Below, in pieces: positions 16,643 through 26,022 of a stretch of 64,000 nucleotides of DNA. Under the pieces are notes generated by a model. That model made no database searches. It was given only the letters and a program-made list of their open reading frames with translations, and was not told the origin of the DNA. The translations under genes and the position numbers were made by a program. The number at the start of each line of letters is the position of its first letter. Within the stretch, counting starts at the first letter, position 1. Source of the DNA: Ruminococcus albus AD2013 (GTDB taxonomy: Bacteria; Bacillota; Clostridia; Oscillospirales; Ruminococcaceae); the NCBI RefSeq assembly GCF_000526775.1, contig NZ_JAGS01000001.1, positions 434,001 to 498,000 of the forward strand. The letters are read 5' to 3'.

Positions 16643-19258
16643 TCAGTCTTTCTTTACCTTTTTAGCCAGCACAACGATCTCGTGTGCCACAAGGGGCATT
16701 ATGGAGAGCACAAGTACCAGTCCCCACATTGAAGTTGTCATCTGAACTGTGCTGAATATGTTTCTGAAGAAAGGTATCTCGGTAACCGCAAGCTGACCCA
16801 GAAGACCTACCGCAAAAGCAAGTATCATTATCTTGTTATCAAGATGATTGAATTTGAACAGTGAAGTCTCGGTATCACGCATACCTATCGCATGGAAAAG
16901 TTCGGATACGGCAAGGGTGCAGAATGCAAGTGTCTGTGACTGCATGAGTATCTGCTTATCGGAAAAACTATCAATGATATTTTTAAGACTGAGTGCTGTT
17001 CCCGAAGCTGAAAGTTCCCTGATTGGGGCGTACAGGAAAGCGATGAGAGTTACCACAGCGATGATGACGCTGTAAAGACCTACCTTGAAATATCCGCCGT
17101 CAGCGAAGATGGATTCGCCGTTCTTACGAGGTTTCTTGTTCATAACGTCAGATGACGAGTTGGGGTCAACACCGAGGGCAAAGCAGGGGAGAGAGTCGGT
17201 GAGAAGGTTTACCCACAGTATGTGTACAGCTTTCAGCGGTGCGGCAAAGCCTGCTGCAATAGCTGCAAACATCACAACTACCTCGCTGATATTAGATGAA
17301 AGGGCAAAGAGTATAGACTTCTTTACGTTCTCATAGATGTTTCTGCCTTCCTTGACAGCCTTTTCTATGGTGGTGAATTTATCGTCCTGAAGCACGATAT
17401 CAGCGGCACCCTTGGCAACATCGGTACCTGTTATACCCATTGCAACGCCGACATCAGCCGCTTTAAGCGAGGGTGCATCGTTAACGCCGTCACCTGTCAT
17501 TGAAGCGATATTGTTGTTAGCCTGTATCGCCTTGACTATCTTTACCTTATGTTCGGGGGAAACTCTTGCAAATATCGAGAGACCCGAAACTCTGTTGCGG
17601 AGTTCTTCATCGCTCATCTCGTCAAGCTCGTGACCCATCACACATTCATCGGGTCTTTCGGCAATGCCCAGCTTTTTGGCGATAGCAAGGGCGGTATCCT
17701 TGTGGTCGCCCGTTATCATCACAGTCTTTATGCCTGCACGCTTGAAGGTCTTGATAGATTCAACTACCTCGGGCCTTTCGGGGTCTATCATACCTATCAT
17801 GCCGATGTAGGTGAGTCCCTGTTCAACAGCGTCCCTGTTATCCTCACGGACAGCAAGTGAAAGCACTCTCAGGGCTTCAAAGGACATCTCGGACATAGCG
17901 TTTGATATAAGTGTCATATCCTCATTTGTTATCTCACGTACAGTGCCGTTTACCCTGATGTGGGTACAGCGCATGAGCAGTTCATCGGTAGAGCCTTTGG
18001 TGAAGGATATTATCTTGCCGTCCTCGGTGGTGTGTACGGTGGTCATAAGCTTTCTTTCCGAATCGAAAGCCTTCTCGTTGATACGGGGCACAGTCTTTTC
18101 GGTAACTGACTTATCTATGCCGTATCTCTTGGCAAAAGCTACCAGAGCAGTCTCGGTTGGGTCGCCTACCTCGGTGCCGTCGGAAGCGATGGAAGCATCG
18201 TTGCAAAGCATAAGACCTTTTATGAGGGTATCATGCTTCTCCTTATCAAGGGTATCAAGGTCGATATACTCACCGTTCTCGAATGCCTTTACAACGGTCA
18301 TCCTGTTCTGTGTAAGTGTTCCTGTCTTATCTGAACAAACATAGCTTACAGCACCAAGGGTCTCAACGGCGGGCATATTCTTTACAATGGCGTTTATCTT
18401 AGCCATTCTCTGCATACCCAGAGCAAGCACTATGGTAACGATGGTGGGTATGCCCTCGGGGATAGCCGCAACTGCAAGTGAAACGGCTGTCATGAGGAGT
18501 TCAAGCACCTCTCTGCCCTGTATGATGCCTATAAGGAACACTATGGCGCATATTACGATAACTGCTATGCCGAGGGTACGGCTGAGTTCGTTCATGCCCT
18601 TCTGGAGGGGTGAGGGCTTTTCCTTCTCCTGTCCCACCATATCGGCTATCTTGCCTATCTGCGTATCCATACCGGTATGTACTACCTCGCCTATACCTCT
18701 TCCGTAGGTAACGACAGTGGTCATATAAGCAAGGTCAAGACGGTCGCCTATACCTGTCTTTTCATCAGCAGTGAAGTTCTCGTCCTTCTCCACGGGTACA
18801 GATTCACCTGTCAGTGCCTTTTCGTCCATCATCAGGCGTGCAGTTTCAAGCAGTTTCAGGTCGGCAGGTACTTGCTTTCCAGCTTCAAGCACAACTATAT
18901 CGCCTACAACAAGTTCCTCCGAGGATATTTCCTTAGTCTCGCCGTCACGTATAACAGTGGCTCTCAGCACTGACATTTTCTTCAGTGCATCAAGTGCCTT
19001 CTGTGCCTTGCCCTCCTGCACTACGCCTATCACCGCATTGGCAATGACGATAACAAGCATGATTATCGCTTCGCCGTAGTCATGCAGTATTATGGATATG
19101 ATGATAGCCGCACCCAGTATCGCATTGGTGAAGTTGAGTATCTGTGCGAGGAACATCTGCAATACTGTTTTTTGCTTCTCTTCTTTCAGGCAGTTTCGTC
19201 CGTTTTCAAGCAGACGTTTTTCGGCTTCAGCCTGTGAAAGCCCTGTGAATTTACTCAT
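16643..19258 (-). CDS. P-type ATPase, calcium-transporting (type IIA/IIB)
   Basis: 871 residues, the normal length for bacterial SERCA/PMCA-like pumps such as LMCA1. The N-terminal cation-ATPase domain starts LSQAEAEKRLLENGRN. The actuator loop is LTGESVPVEK, TM4 carries the ion motif AAIPEGIPTIV, the phosphorylated Asp is in SDKTGTLTQNRM near residue 315, and the hinge is MTGDGVNDAPSLKAADVG. Six C-terminal helices follow. It exports Ca2+ across the cytoplasmic membrane. AAGGAG stands before the ATG and a consensus promoter lies at 19312-19340. Alone in its unit. Ca versus Mn cannot be fully excluded. Confidence 0.9.
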   Translation of the reverse strand: MSKFTGLSQAEAEKRLLENGRNCLKEEKQKTVLQMFLAQILNFTNAILGAAIIISIILHDYGEAIIMLVIVIANAVIGVVQEGKAQKALDALKKMSVLRATVIRDGETKEISSEELVVGDIVVLEAGKQVPADLKLLETARLMMDEKALTGESVPVEKDENFTADEKTGIGDRLDLAYMTTVVTYGRGIGEVVHTGMDTQIGKIADMVGQEKEKPSPLQKGMNELSRTLGIAVIVICAIVFLIGIIQGREVLELLMTAVSLAVAAIPEGIPTIVTIVLALGMQRMAKINAIVKNMPAVETLGAVSYVCSDKTGTLTQNRMTVVKAFENGEYIDLDTLDKEKHDTLIKGLMLCNDASIASDGTEVGDPTETALVAFAKRYGIDKSVTEKTVPRINEKAFDSERKLMTTVHTTEDGKIISFTKGSTDELLMRCTHIRVNGTVREITNEDMTLISNAMSEMSFEALRVLSLAVREDNRDAVEQGLTYIGMIGMIDPERPEVVESIKTFKRAGIKTVMITGDHKDTALAIAKKLGIAERPDECVMGHELDEMSDEELRNRVSGLSIFARVSPEHKVKIVKAIQANNNIASMTGDGVNDAPSLKAADVGVAMGITGTDVAKGAADIVLQDDKFTTIEKAVKEGRNIYENVKKSILFALSSNISEVVVMFAAIAAGFAAPLKAVHILWVNLLTDSLPCFALGVDPNSSSDVMNKKPRKNGESIFADGGYFKVGLYSVIIAVVTLIAFLYAPIRELSASGTALSLKNIIDSFSDKQILMQSQTLAFCTLAVSELFHAIGMRDTETSLFKFNHLDNKIMILAFAVGLLGQLAVTEIPFFRNIFSTVQMTTSMWGLVLVLSIMPLVAHEIVVLAKKVKKD

Positions 19259-19311
19259 AGCGGTTTTTACTCCTTTTCATCAGATGATGCATTATAAAAC
19301 TCGTGATTACT

Positions 19312-19340
19312 ATTATAACATTTTGTTCATTCTTTGTCAA
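19312..19340 (-). promoter_or_regulatory. Consensus sigma-A promoter of the P-type ATPase gene
   Basis: Minus strand: TTGACA (19340-19335), 17 bp, TATAAT (19317-19312). Confidence 0.75.
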
Positions 19341-19526
19341 CGCCGAAAAATGGCATATGGCAAAGCGTACAATGCTCAAAGGGGTATATCTAAAAGTCGA
19401 TATTATCCGCTAGTCCCGTGATGTCACGGCATTAGGCTTTATCGTTGAAGAAGGTGCGTTTGCATACCATTTAATAAAGCTTTTCCTTTCGCAGCAGTCA
19501 GATGCTGCGGAGCTGAAAACAAAAAG

Positions 19527-19564
19527 CACACCCTCAAAACGTTTGTAAACGCTTTAAGGGTGTG
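19527..19564 (-). terminator. Long hairpin terminator on the minus strand
   Basis: CACACCCT...AGGGTGTG with further pairing of AAA-CGTTT/AAACG-TTT inside; TTTTTGTTTT follows on the minus strand. It lies downstream of a degenerate region, probably the end of a lost gene. Confidence 0.7.
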
Positions 19565-19788
19565 TTGTGAGATCAATGCTGATTTTTTTGTTTGATCCTG
19601 CATCTTATATGTTTGTGACCTTGTGAACTGCTTTTTCAATGTGAACTCTGACAGGCAGCCCGTACTCGGTGTTGGCATATCCGAAAGCAAGCGCATTATA
19701 GGTGTGTTCATTTTCTTCAAGCCGCTTTAGCTGATTTATCAAACGCTGCCGAGATCAAGTTCGACTATGTGCTTGTTTGTTTTTTTAC
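19565..19788. other. Degenerate region, possible remnant on the minus strand
   Basis: One minus-strand frame reads ENEHTYNALAFGYANTEYGL and then PVRVHIEKAVHKVTNI before a stop, which looks coding-like but has no start or recognised family. Confidence 0.3.
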
Positions 19789-20064
19789 TTAGATCTTAAG
19801 CGGAGTTTTTTCAGTTATAATTTTTACATCACTTTTTTTGACTATCTTGTTGTAGGCTAACTTATCACATCTGTCAAAACCGAGTTCCTGTGCAACCGCG
19901 TAGTCCGGAACCCATAATTCATACTCATCTCCAATCTCACGGGCAATAAAAGTTTTATAGCCTTTATATTCCGCATATGATGATAATCTATATGCCTCCG
20001 AAAGATCTGAAGGATCGATTATTTTGGAATAGACGTGGCTGCAACAGCCCCTTATACACCGAAC
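19789..20064 (-). pseudogene. C-terminal fragment of an unrecognised protein
   Basis: 92 codons are open on the minus strand, with no usable start codon. The protein-like part reads IIDPSDLSEAYRLSSYAEYK and continues with TFIAREIGDEYELWVPDYAV, ending EKTPLKI. The upstream frame closes with TAG at 20067-20065. It is likely the tail of a larger protein whose front is lost. I do not recognise the family. Confidence 0.45.
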
Positions 20065-20085
20065 CTAAAAACGTACAATGAAAAA

Positions 20086-20116
20086 AAGGGGACGGGTCAT
20101 GGTGCAATATCCCCTT
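20086..20116 (-). terminator. Terminator of the serine hydrolase gene
   Basis: On the minus strand AAGGGG (20116-20111) pairs with CCCCTT (20091-20086), followed by a run of T. Confidence 0.6.
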
Positions 20117-20146
20117 GTGAGATCAATAAAGTATCGTTTTGAATGT

Positions 20147-21142
20147 TCATAGCCTGTCGATGATCGGTATAACGATCTTTTCTATGAATTCTACACGGTC
20201 AAATATCCTTGGTTTGAATGTGCCTGTAATGCCTACCGATATTCTTTTTTCGGGGTCGGCATATATGATATTGCCGCAGTCGCCTATGGCAGCGAATACA
20301 GGCTTATCCTTGTGCGGTCTGTACCACAGGTAGCCGTACTGCATATTGCCGAATTTCTCATCAAGCTGCAGCTTAGGTGAAGTCATCTGACCTATCCATT
20401 CTTTGGATATGATATACTTGTCATGGTAAACACCGTTGTTTATGAGCATATCTCCGATCTTCGCCATATCATATGCCGCAAGTGTAAGCCCCAAGCCAGC
20501 GGTTACAGTATCCTGCGGATCAGAGTACCATTCGTTCCCACGAGGGTTCTTATTCATCAGGAAATCAAACTGATCTTCCTTACTGCTGTCGCCGTGTATC
20601 TTGTGTTCGGGTATGTCGAGAGGTGCAAAAAGATACCTGTTTGCAAAGTCTATGCATTTCATCCCCGATGCGTTTTCGATGATACCCGCAAGTATCTGTA
20701 TACCCAGTGTTGCATACTTGAATTCACCTGTTATTCCCGACTTTCCGCCCAGCAGGTCAAGTGCCGCCTTCGTCCAGTCCTGTGAAGTACATACTTTAGT
20801 CCATGGTTCAGAGCGATACTTATACGGTGCAGTCATGGTAAGAAGGTGCTCGATCGTTACATCATAGATCGTTTTTTCTCCACGCTTAACGGTGTAATCG
20901 GGAAAGAAATCCATTACTTTCTGATCTGTGCCCTTGATCAAACCTTTATCTACGGCAATACCTGCAAGCAGAGCCATTACGCCTTTTGTTACAGAATTGA
21001 CGTTCATTGCACTGTCAGTTTTGAAACCTCTCCAGTTGTCGTTATATACCACTTCGCCGTTTCTGACAGCGCATATCTGACAGATATTGCTCTCGCTGCC
21101 TTTACTTTCATCTACATAATTATGAAGCTCGTTTCTTGTCAT
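20147..21142 (-). CDS. Beta-lactamase-family serine hydrolase (class C/esterase type)
   Basis: 331 residues. The SxxK motif is SVTK near residue 50. Phe/Tyr-rich segments and a YDMAKIGDML helix near 220 follow the class C/AmpH-like pattern. A signal peptide is absent, so the enzyme seems cytosolic. This family (Pfam beta-lactamase, PF00144) includes esterases, D-aminopeptidases and penicillin-binding proteins; true beta-lactamase activity is not implied. It has its own promoter and terminator. Confidence 0.85.
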   Translation of the reverse strand: MTRNELHNYVDESKGSESNICQICAVRNGEVVYNDNWRGFKTDSAMNVNSVTKGVMALLAGIAVDKGLIKGTDQKVMDFFPDYTVKRGEKTIYDVTIEHLLTMTAPYKYRSEPWTKVCTSQDWTKAALDLLGGKSGITGEFKYATLGIQILAGIIENASGMKCIDFANRYLFAPLDIPEHKIHGDSSKEDQFDFLMNKNPRGNEWYSDPQDTVTAGLGLTLAAYDMAKIGDMLINNGVYHDKYIISKEWIGQMTSPKLQLDEKFGNMQYGYLWYRPHKDKPVFAAIGDCGNIIYADPEKRISVGITGTFKPRIFDRVEFIEKIVIPIIDRL

Positions 21143-21199
21143 AACATACCTCCGAAAATAAGTTCTGTAAATTTGATCGAAGTTTCATACAGTATCTAT

Positions 21200-21228
21200 A
21201 TTGTATCAAATCAAATTTTTAATGTCAA
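21200..21228 (-). promoter_or_regulatory. Sigma-A promoter of the serine hydrolase gene
   Basis: Minus strand: TTGACA (21228-21223), 17 bp, TACAAT (21205-21200). Confidence 0.7.
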
Positions 21229-21370
21229 CACTCATTTCAAAATTGGGTCTGTGATACAATACGAAAAAACAATGCTGTAAATTGAAATAGAGATACTTGG
21301 TTGTTTTTCATAATTGTACTGTTTTGTATTTGTGTAATACAACAAATTAAAAATAATTGCTTGAAATATA

Positions 21371-21419
21371 TTGACATCGTGTCAGAATAGTCTTATACTA
21401 ACTATAGTGACACGATGTC
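21371..21419 (+). promoter_or_regulatory. Promoter of the TetR redox operon with paired operators
   Basis: TTGACA (21371-21376), 17 bp, TATACT (21394-21399). Two 11-bp palindromes, GACATCGTGTC (21373-21383) and GACACGATGTC (21409-21419), overlap the -35 box and the transcript start and are mirror images of each other. Classic sites for repression by the TetR gene downstream. Confidence 0.8.
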
Positions 21420-21498
21420 AGAATGATGTTCGGTCGGAATAATATAAAGTTTTTGCGTTGATAAACACTATCTGCACTTTCAAAAAGGAGGATGAATA

Positions 21499-22119
21499 AT
21501 GCCAAAGGGTTCCCCTGAACTGACGGCTTCACGAAAAGAAGAGATCGTGAACGCCTGTGAAAAACTCTATAAGACCATGAGCTTCAAGGAGATAACCATA
21601 AAGGACATAGGCAATGTGACCTCGTTTACAAGAACCTCTATCTATAACTATTTTCAGACGAAAGAGGAGATATTTCTCGCACTTATGCAGCGTGAATATG
21701 AGCATTGGGCGGAGGAAATGAGCGGACTTGCGAGCGCAAACAAAAGCATGACTGCTGATAGTTTTGCTGATGCGATCGCTCACTCTCTTGAAAGTCACGA
21801 ACAGCTTTTGAAACTGCTGGCGATGAACCACTACGATATGGAAGAAAACTCGCGTCCAGAACGGCTGACGGAGTTCAAGATCGCATATGGCGATTCACTT
21901 GATGCGGTGAGAGTATGCATAAGAAAATTCTTTCCGGATATCGACTGCGAGCGTTTTATATTTGTTTTCTTCCCGTTCCTTTTCGGGGTATATCCGTATT
22001 CAGTAGCTACGAAAAAACAGCTTGATGCGATGCGTGATGCAAAAATGGATTTTAAGATGCACAGCATTTATGAGATAATACATTCCTGCGTAATGCAGCT
22101 TCTGGGAGGTACAAAATGA
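21499..22119 (+). CDS. TetR-family repressor of the redox operon
   Basis: 206 residues. The N-terminal HTH is FKEITIKDIGNVTSFTRTSI, followed by YNYFQTKEEIFLALM. The C-terminal half is helical and would bind the inducer. AAAGGAGG sets the start. Its stop overlaps the ATG of the aldo/keto reductase, so it is the first gene of a seven-gene unit and most likely represses its own promoter through the palindromes at 21373-21419. The inducer could be an electrophile or a quinone, given the downstream genes; this is inference. Confidence 0.85.
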   Translation: MPKGSPELTASRKEEIVNACEKLYKTMSFKEITIKDIGNVTSFTRTSIYNYFQTKEEIFLALMQREYEHWAEEMSGLASANKSMTADSFADAIAHSLESHEQLLKLLAMNHYDMEENSRPERLTEFKIAYGDSLDAVRVCIRKFFPDIDCERFIFVFFPFLFGVYPYSVATKKQLDAMRDAKMDFKMHSIYEIIHSCVMQLLGGTK

Positions 22120-23153
22120 AATACACAAAACTTGGCAATTCAGATCTTAATGTATCACGTATATGTATGGGCTGCATGGGTTTCGGTGATGCGCAGAACG
22201 GTCAGCACTCGTGGACTATAGATGAAGAGCATTCTCGTGAGATAATCAAACGAGGACTAGAACTGGGAGTGAATTTCTACGATACTGCTATCGCATATCA
22301 GTCGGGAACGAGCGAACGATATGTTGGAAAAGCGCTCAAAGATTTTGCAAAGCGCGATGAGGTAGTAGTTGCAACGAAATTCCTGCCGAGAACACCTGCG
22401 GATATTGACGCGGGTATCAGCGGTCAGCAGCATATCGAACGTATGATAAACAAAAGCCTTGAAAACCTGGGAATGGAGTATGTTGACCTGTACATCTATC
22501 ATATGTGGGACTGGAATACGCCGATATATGATATCCTGGAAGGTCTGAACCGTGTTGTCAAGGCAGGCAAGGCGAGGTATATCGGCATTTCAAACTTCTA
22601 TGCATGGCAGCTTGCGAAGGCGAATGCTCTTGCCGAAAAAGAGGGCTTTGCGAAATTTGTTTCCATACAGGGTCATTACAATCTTATCTTCCGTGAGGAA
22701 GAGAGAGAAATGGCTATGCTCTGCAATGAGGATAATATCGCTATGACCCCATACAGTGCCCTGGCAAGCGGCAGACTCAGCCGACTTCCCGGCGAGACTT
22801 CAAAGCGTGCCGAAGAAGATACCTATGCAAAATTAAAGTATGATGCCACGAAAGAACAGGATGAGGTCATTATCAGACGAGTGGCTGAACTTGCTGAAAA
22901 ACACGGCGTTTCAATGACAGAGATATCACTTGCGTGGCTGCTTGCAAAAGTAACATCTCCCATTGTGGGAGCAACAAAACTTCACCATATCGAGGGTGCA
23001 GCAAAAGCAGTTGAGCTCGACTTGTCCGATGATGAAATGTTTTATCTTGAAGAACCGTATGTTCCTCACGCACTTGCAGGTGTAATGGCGCAGAACAAGC
23101 CCGCAAACAAAAATGAAAAGCATGTATGGTCTACAGGCTCACAGAAAATTTAA
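22116..23153 (+). CDS. Aldo/keto reductase
   Basis: 345 residues. The catalytic set of the AKR barrel is visible: Asp/Tyr in FYDTAIAYQSG near residue 58, Lys in VATKFLPR near 87 and His in YIYHMWDW near 128. The NADPH-binding C-terminal part is ISLAWLLAKVTSPIVGATKL. The ATG overlaps the TetR stop (ATGA). It reduces carbonyl compounds with NADPH in the cytosol. It belongs to the redox operon with flavodoxins and a second, broken reductase. Confidence 0.9.
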   Translation: MKYTKLGNSDLNVSRICMGCMGFGDAQNGQHSWTIDEEHSREIIKRGLELGVNFYDTAIAYQSGTSERYVGKALKDFAKRDEVVVATKFLPRTPADIDAGISGQQHIERMINKSLENLGMEYVDLYIYHMWDWNTPIYDILEGLNRVVKAGKARYIGISNFYAWQLAKANALAEKEGFAKFVSIQGHYNLIFREEEREMAMLCNEDNIAMTPYSALASGRLSRLPGETSKRAEEDTYAKLKYDATKEQDEVIIRRVAELAEKHGVSMTEISLAWLLAKVTSPIVGATKLHHIEGAAKAVELDLSDDEMFYLEEPYVPHALAGVMAQNKPANKNEKHVWSTGSQKI

Positions 23154-23166
23154 GGAGGAGTCATTT

Positions 23167-24102
23167 ATGAAAAACTTACCAAAGATCGCTTTCGGTGCAT
23201 GGGCATGGGGCAATGACGGAACATTCGGTGGAGATCTTACACCGGAAATACTTCGTCCGATATTTGACAAGGCTATGGAGAACGGTTTGAACCTTTGGGA
23301 CACAGCTTATGCCTACGGAATGGGAACCTCTGAAAAGGTGCTTGCAGGTTTTCTCAAAGGGATTCCGAGAGACAGCTATTTCGTATCGGATAAATTCACT
23401 CCTCAGTGCGTTGGCAGCAATTCTCCCGATGGAATGAAAAAAATGATCGAGATGCAGCTTGCCCTTATGGAACTTGATCGCTTTGACATTTACTGGATAC
23501 ACAATGTTGTGAACGCACCTAACTGGATAAAGGCTCTTGCAGAGTATTTTGAAGGCAAGGAAAATGTGCCGATGATCGGTGTTTCAAATCACAACCTTGC
23601 GGAGATAAAGGAAGCTTCAGAGATACTGAAAGCCCACGGTCTGAAGCTCAGTGCTGTTCAGAATCACTACAGCCTGATCAACCGATCCTCAGAGGATTCA
23701 GGAATACTGGACTATTGCAAGGAAAATGGTCTTATATTCTTCTCCTATATGGTGCTTGAACAGGGTGCATTGTCAGGTAAATATGATACCGCCCACCCGA
23801 TGCCGGAAGGTTCGGGCAGAGCAGCTGCATATAATCCTGTGCTTGATAAGCTGGAGGTAATGAACGAAGCGCTCGGAAGGATCGCCGTAAAATACGGTGT
23901 CGGCATCGCACAGATACCTGTTGCGTAGGCGATAGCAAAGGGTACGCTGCCTATCATCGGTGTAACAAAGGTCAGCCACATTGAAGATGCTGTAAAGGCG
24001 GCAAATATCACACTCACGGCTGAGGAAGTTGCAGAGCTTGAGAGCGTTGCGGACGGTCTCGGACTTAATGTGATCCGTTTCTGGGAAAAAGAAATGAAAT
24101 AA
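23167..24102 (+). pseudogene. Second aldo/keto reductase, interrupted by an in-frame TAG
   Basis: The ATG at 23167 has AAGGAGG before it. The reading shows the AKR set WDTAYAYGMG, VSDKFTP and YWIHNV. At 23926-23928 a TAG follows IAQIPVA; the frame then continues AIAKGTLPIIGVTKVSHIED and ends properly at 24102. The neighbouring reductase has Trp at exactly this place (SLAWLLAKVTSPIVGATK), so TGG has become TAG. The truncated product of 253 residues lacks the C-terminal cofactor-binding helices and is probably inactive unless the stop is read through. Confidence 0.85.
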
Positions 24103-24114
24103 GCAGGTGATCAT

Positions 24115-24798
24115 ATGAAAAAATTGATGTTATCAATGTTAGCGGCGTTCTGTGTGTTTGGTTTTACCTCCTGCGGTAATGCAGACAAAAGCAGTTCTGC
24201 ACCTAAGGGAACTACTTCTCAGACAGAAGCGGCACAGAAGTCGAAAAAGTCTGATACGGCTGATAAGTCTACAAATGAACAAATTGATGCAAAGTCTGAT
24301 GATACGGATAAAACAGAAAGTGCTTCTGATACGATAGTTGTATATTTCTCAGCTACAGGCACCACAAAGGGTGTGGCTGAGCGTATCGCAAATGTAACGG
24401 ATGCGGATATTTTCGAAATTATACCTGAAGAACCATACAGTGATGCAGACCTTGACTGGAACGATAATAACAGTCGTACCACTATCGAGATGAACGATCC
24501 TGATGTACGTCCTGCTATTGCAAATGATACCGTCGATCTGAACAGCTACACCACTGTATACATCGGATATCCGATCTGGTGGGGTGATGCTCCGAGGATC
24601 ATGAGCACATTTGTTGAGGCTCATGATTTTGTCGATAAGACAGTTATCCCGTTCTGCACATCGGGCGGAAGCGGTATCGGCAGGAGCGGGAGTAACCTTG
24701 CTTCGCAGGCTGGAAGCGGAAACTGGCTTGACGGTGACAGACTTGATGCAGGAATATCCGAAAGCGAGATAAAGGACTGGATTAATAACATGAATTAA
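24115..24798 (+). CDS. Flavodoxin-like lipoprotein
   Basis: 227 residues. The signal ends in the lipobox FTSC with the lipidated Cys at 20. A Ser/Lys/Asp-rich linker (residues 21-75) leads into a flavodoxin domain: FMN phosphate loop SATGTTKG, then IGYPIWWGDAPRIMSTF and TSGGSGIGRSGS. The domain is the Flavodoxin_4 type, also seen in the cytosolic protein at 26023-26487. It would sit on the outer face of the membrane and carry electrons there. It lies 12 bases after the broken reductase and before a membrane protein that could be its redox partner. Confidence 0.85.
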   Translation: MKKLMLSMLAAFCVFGFTSCGNADKSSSAPKGTTSQTEAAQKSKKSDTADKSTNEQIDAKSDDTDKTESASDTIVVYFSATGTTKGVAERIANVTDADIFEIIPEEPYSDADLDWNDNNSRTTIEMNDPDVRPAIANDTVDLNSYTTVYIGYPIWWGDAPRIMSTFVEAHDFVDKTVIPFCTSGGSGIGRSGSNLASQAGSGNWLDGDRLDAGISESEIKDWINNMN

Positions 24799-24814
24799 AC
24801 AAGGAGGGACTGTT

Positions 24815-25507
24815 ATGCAGGCTAAGACTTCAAATATCATCAAAAGGATAGTTGATTTGGTGCTGACAGTCCTTTTGCTGTTTCTTATGGCTTTTCAGGT
24901 GACAGGTGATATACTGCATGAATGGCTGGGTATCGGTATGACGGTAACGCTGATACTGCACCATATCCTGAACCGCAAATGGTACAAATCTGTGTTCAAG
25001 GGAAAGTTTACGTTCTATCGGATAGCTGTGACAGCAGTGAACACTCTTATGCTGGCAGCTATTGCTTTGACTGCACTGAGCGGAATGTCCATGAGCGGGC
25101 ACGCTGTACCTTTTATGTACGGATTTATCAGCGTAATGACTGCACGAAAGTGGCATCTGGCATTCAGCTATTGGTCGTTTATCCTTATGGGTATCCATGT
25201 CGGTATGCACATGAAAGCTATGACCGAAAAAATGCAAGGAAAGCTCAAAATAGTATTCAAGGCGGTAATGACAGGAATTTCAGTCGTGGGATTGTGGCTG
25301 TTTATGAAAAGCGGCATTATGAACTATATCACGTTCAGAATGCATTTTGCTTTTCTCGATTATCAAACTGCAAAATGGCTGATAATAATGCAAAATCTTG
25401 CAATGCTTATATTCTTTGCACTTATAGGGTTTGTGCTGTCTGAGATCACACGATTGAAGAAAAGTGAGGTGCAAAATGAAAATAGTAATACTTATGGGAA
25501 GTCCTAA
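24815..25507 (+). CDS. DUF4405-like multi-pass membrane protein, possible heme-binding
   Basis: 230 residues with about five hydrophobic helices. Several His residues lie at helix ends (ILHEWLGIG, LILHHILN, RKWHLAFSYW, GIHVGMHMKAM), a pattern like small b-type cytochromes and the DUF4405 family. AAGGAGG before the ATG. It overlaps the next gene by 32 bases. Together with the neighbouring flavodoxin lipoprotein it may move electrons across the membrane; this is an inference from context. Confidence 0.7.
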   Translation: MQAKTSNIIKRIVDLVLTVLLLFLMAFQVTGDILHEWLGIGMTVTLILHHILNRKWYKSVFKGKFTFYRIAVTAVNTLMLAAIALTALSGMSMSGHAVPFMYGFISVMTARKWHLAFSYWSFILMGIHVGMHMKAMTEKMQGKLKIVFKAVMTGISVVGLWLFMKSGIMNYITFRMHFAFLDYQTAKWLIIMQNLAMLIFFALIGFVLSEITRLKKSEVQNENSNTYGKS

Positions 25508-26009
25508 CCGAAATGGCTCGACGAGCATTCTTGCCGAGAATTTCAAAAAAGGTGCAGAGAAAAGCGGTCACGATGTCAAAGTGATAGATGTCTGTCATGC
25601 AGATGTTCGTCCGTGCACTGGCTGTGTTGCCTGCGGTTACGAGGGGGAATGCGTTCAGCATGACGACAACGAGCATATCCGCAAGGCGCTGCTTAGCTGT
25701 GATATGGTGGTGTTCGCAACTCCGCTTTATTACTACGGAATGAGCGCACAGCTCAAAACAGTGGTTGACCGTTTCTGTGCATATAACAGCAGTCTGAACC
25801 GCAGACATCTGAGATCAGCACTCCTGACAGTTGCGTGGAATGCCGATGGATGGACATTTGATGCTCTGACAGCTCACTATAAAACGCTGGTGCGTTACAT
25901 CAATTTTGAGGACAAGGGTATGGTGCTGGGCTATGGATGCGGCAGTCCGTCCATGACAAGGTCGAGCAAATATCCTGAACAAGCATACAAATTAGGAAGA
26001 TCATTATAA
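25476..26009 (+). CDS. NADPH-dependent FMN reductase / flavodoxin-fold iron-sulfur-type reductase
   Basis: 177 residues from the ATG at 25476, chosen because GAGGTG stands seven bases before it and the protein then begins with the first strand MKIVILMGSPNRNGST, the FMN phosphate loop. PCTGCVACGYEGECVQ near residue 50 has four Cys. PLYYYGMSAQLKTVVDRF is the typical dimer/FMN segment. Cytosolic. Part of the TetR redox operon. Confidence 0.85.
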   Translation: MKIVILMGSPNRNGSTSILAENFKKGAEKSGHDVKVIDVCHADVRPCTGCVACGYEGECVQHDDNEHIRKALLSCDMVVFATPLYYYGMSAQLKTVVDRFCAYNSSLNRRHLRSALLTVAWNADGWTFDALTAHYKTLVRYINFEDKGMVLGYGCGSPSMTRSSKYPEQAYKLGRSL

Positions 26010-26022
26010 TGGAGGTAATCTT

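Noticed and set aside
19439..19720. Minus-strand frame of 93 codons
   Set aside because: It runs through a perfect terminator hairpin, and another frame there looks more coding-like.
20147..21142. Antibiotic-resistance beta-lactamase
   Set aside because: Only the broad serine-hydrolase family motifs are present and there is no signal peptide, so an esterase or peptidase is likelier.
4257..23928. Reassignment of TGA to Trp (code 4-like)
   Set aside because: One of the three interrupting stops is TAG, and TGA also ends normal genes here (for example at 2095 and 5748).
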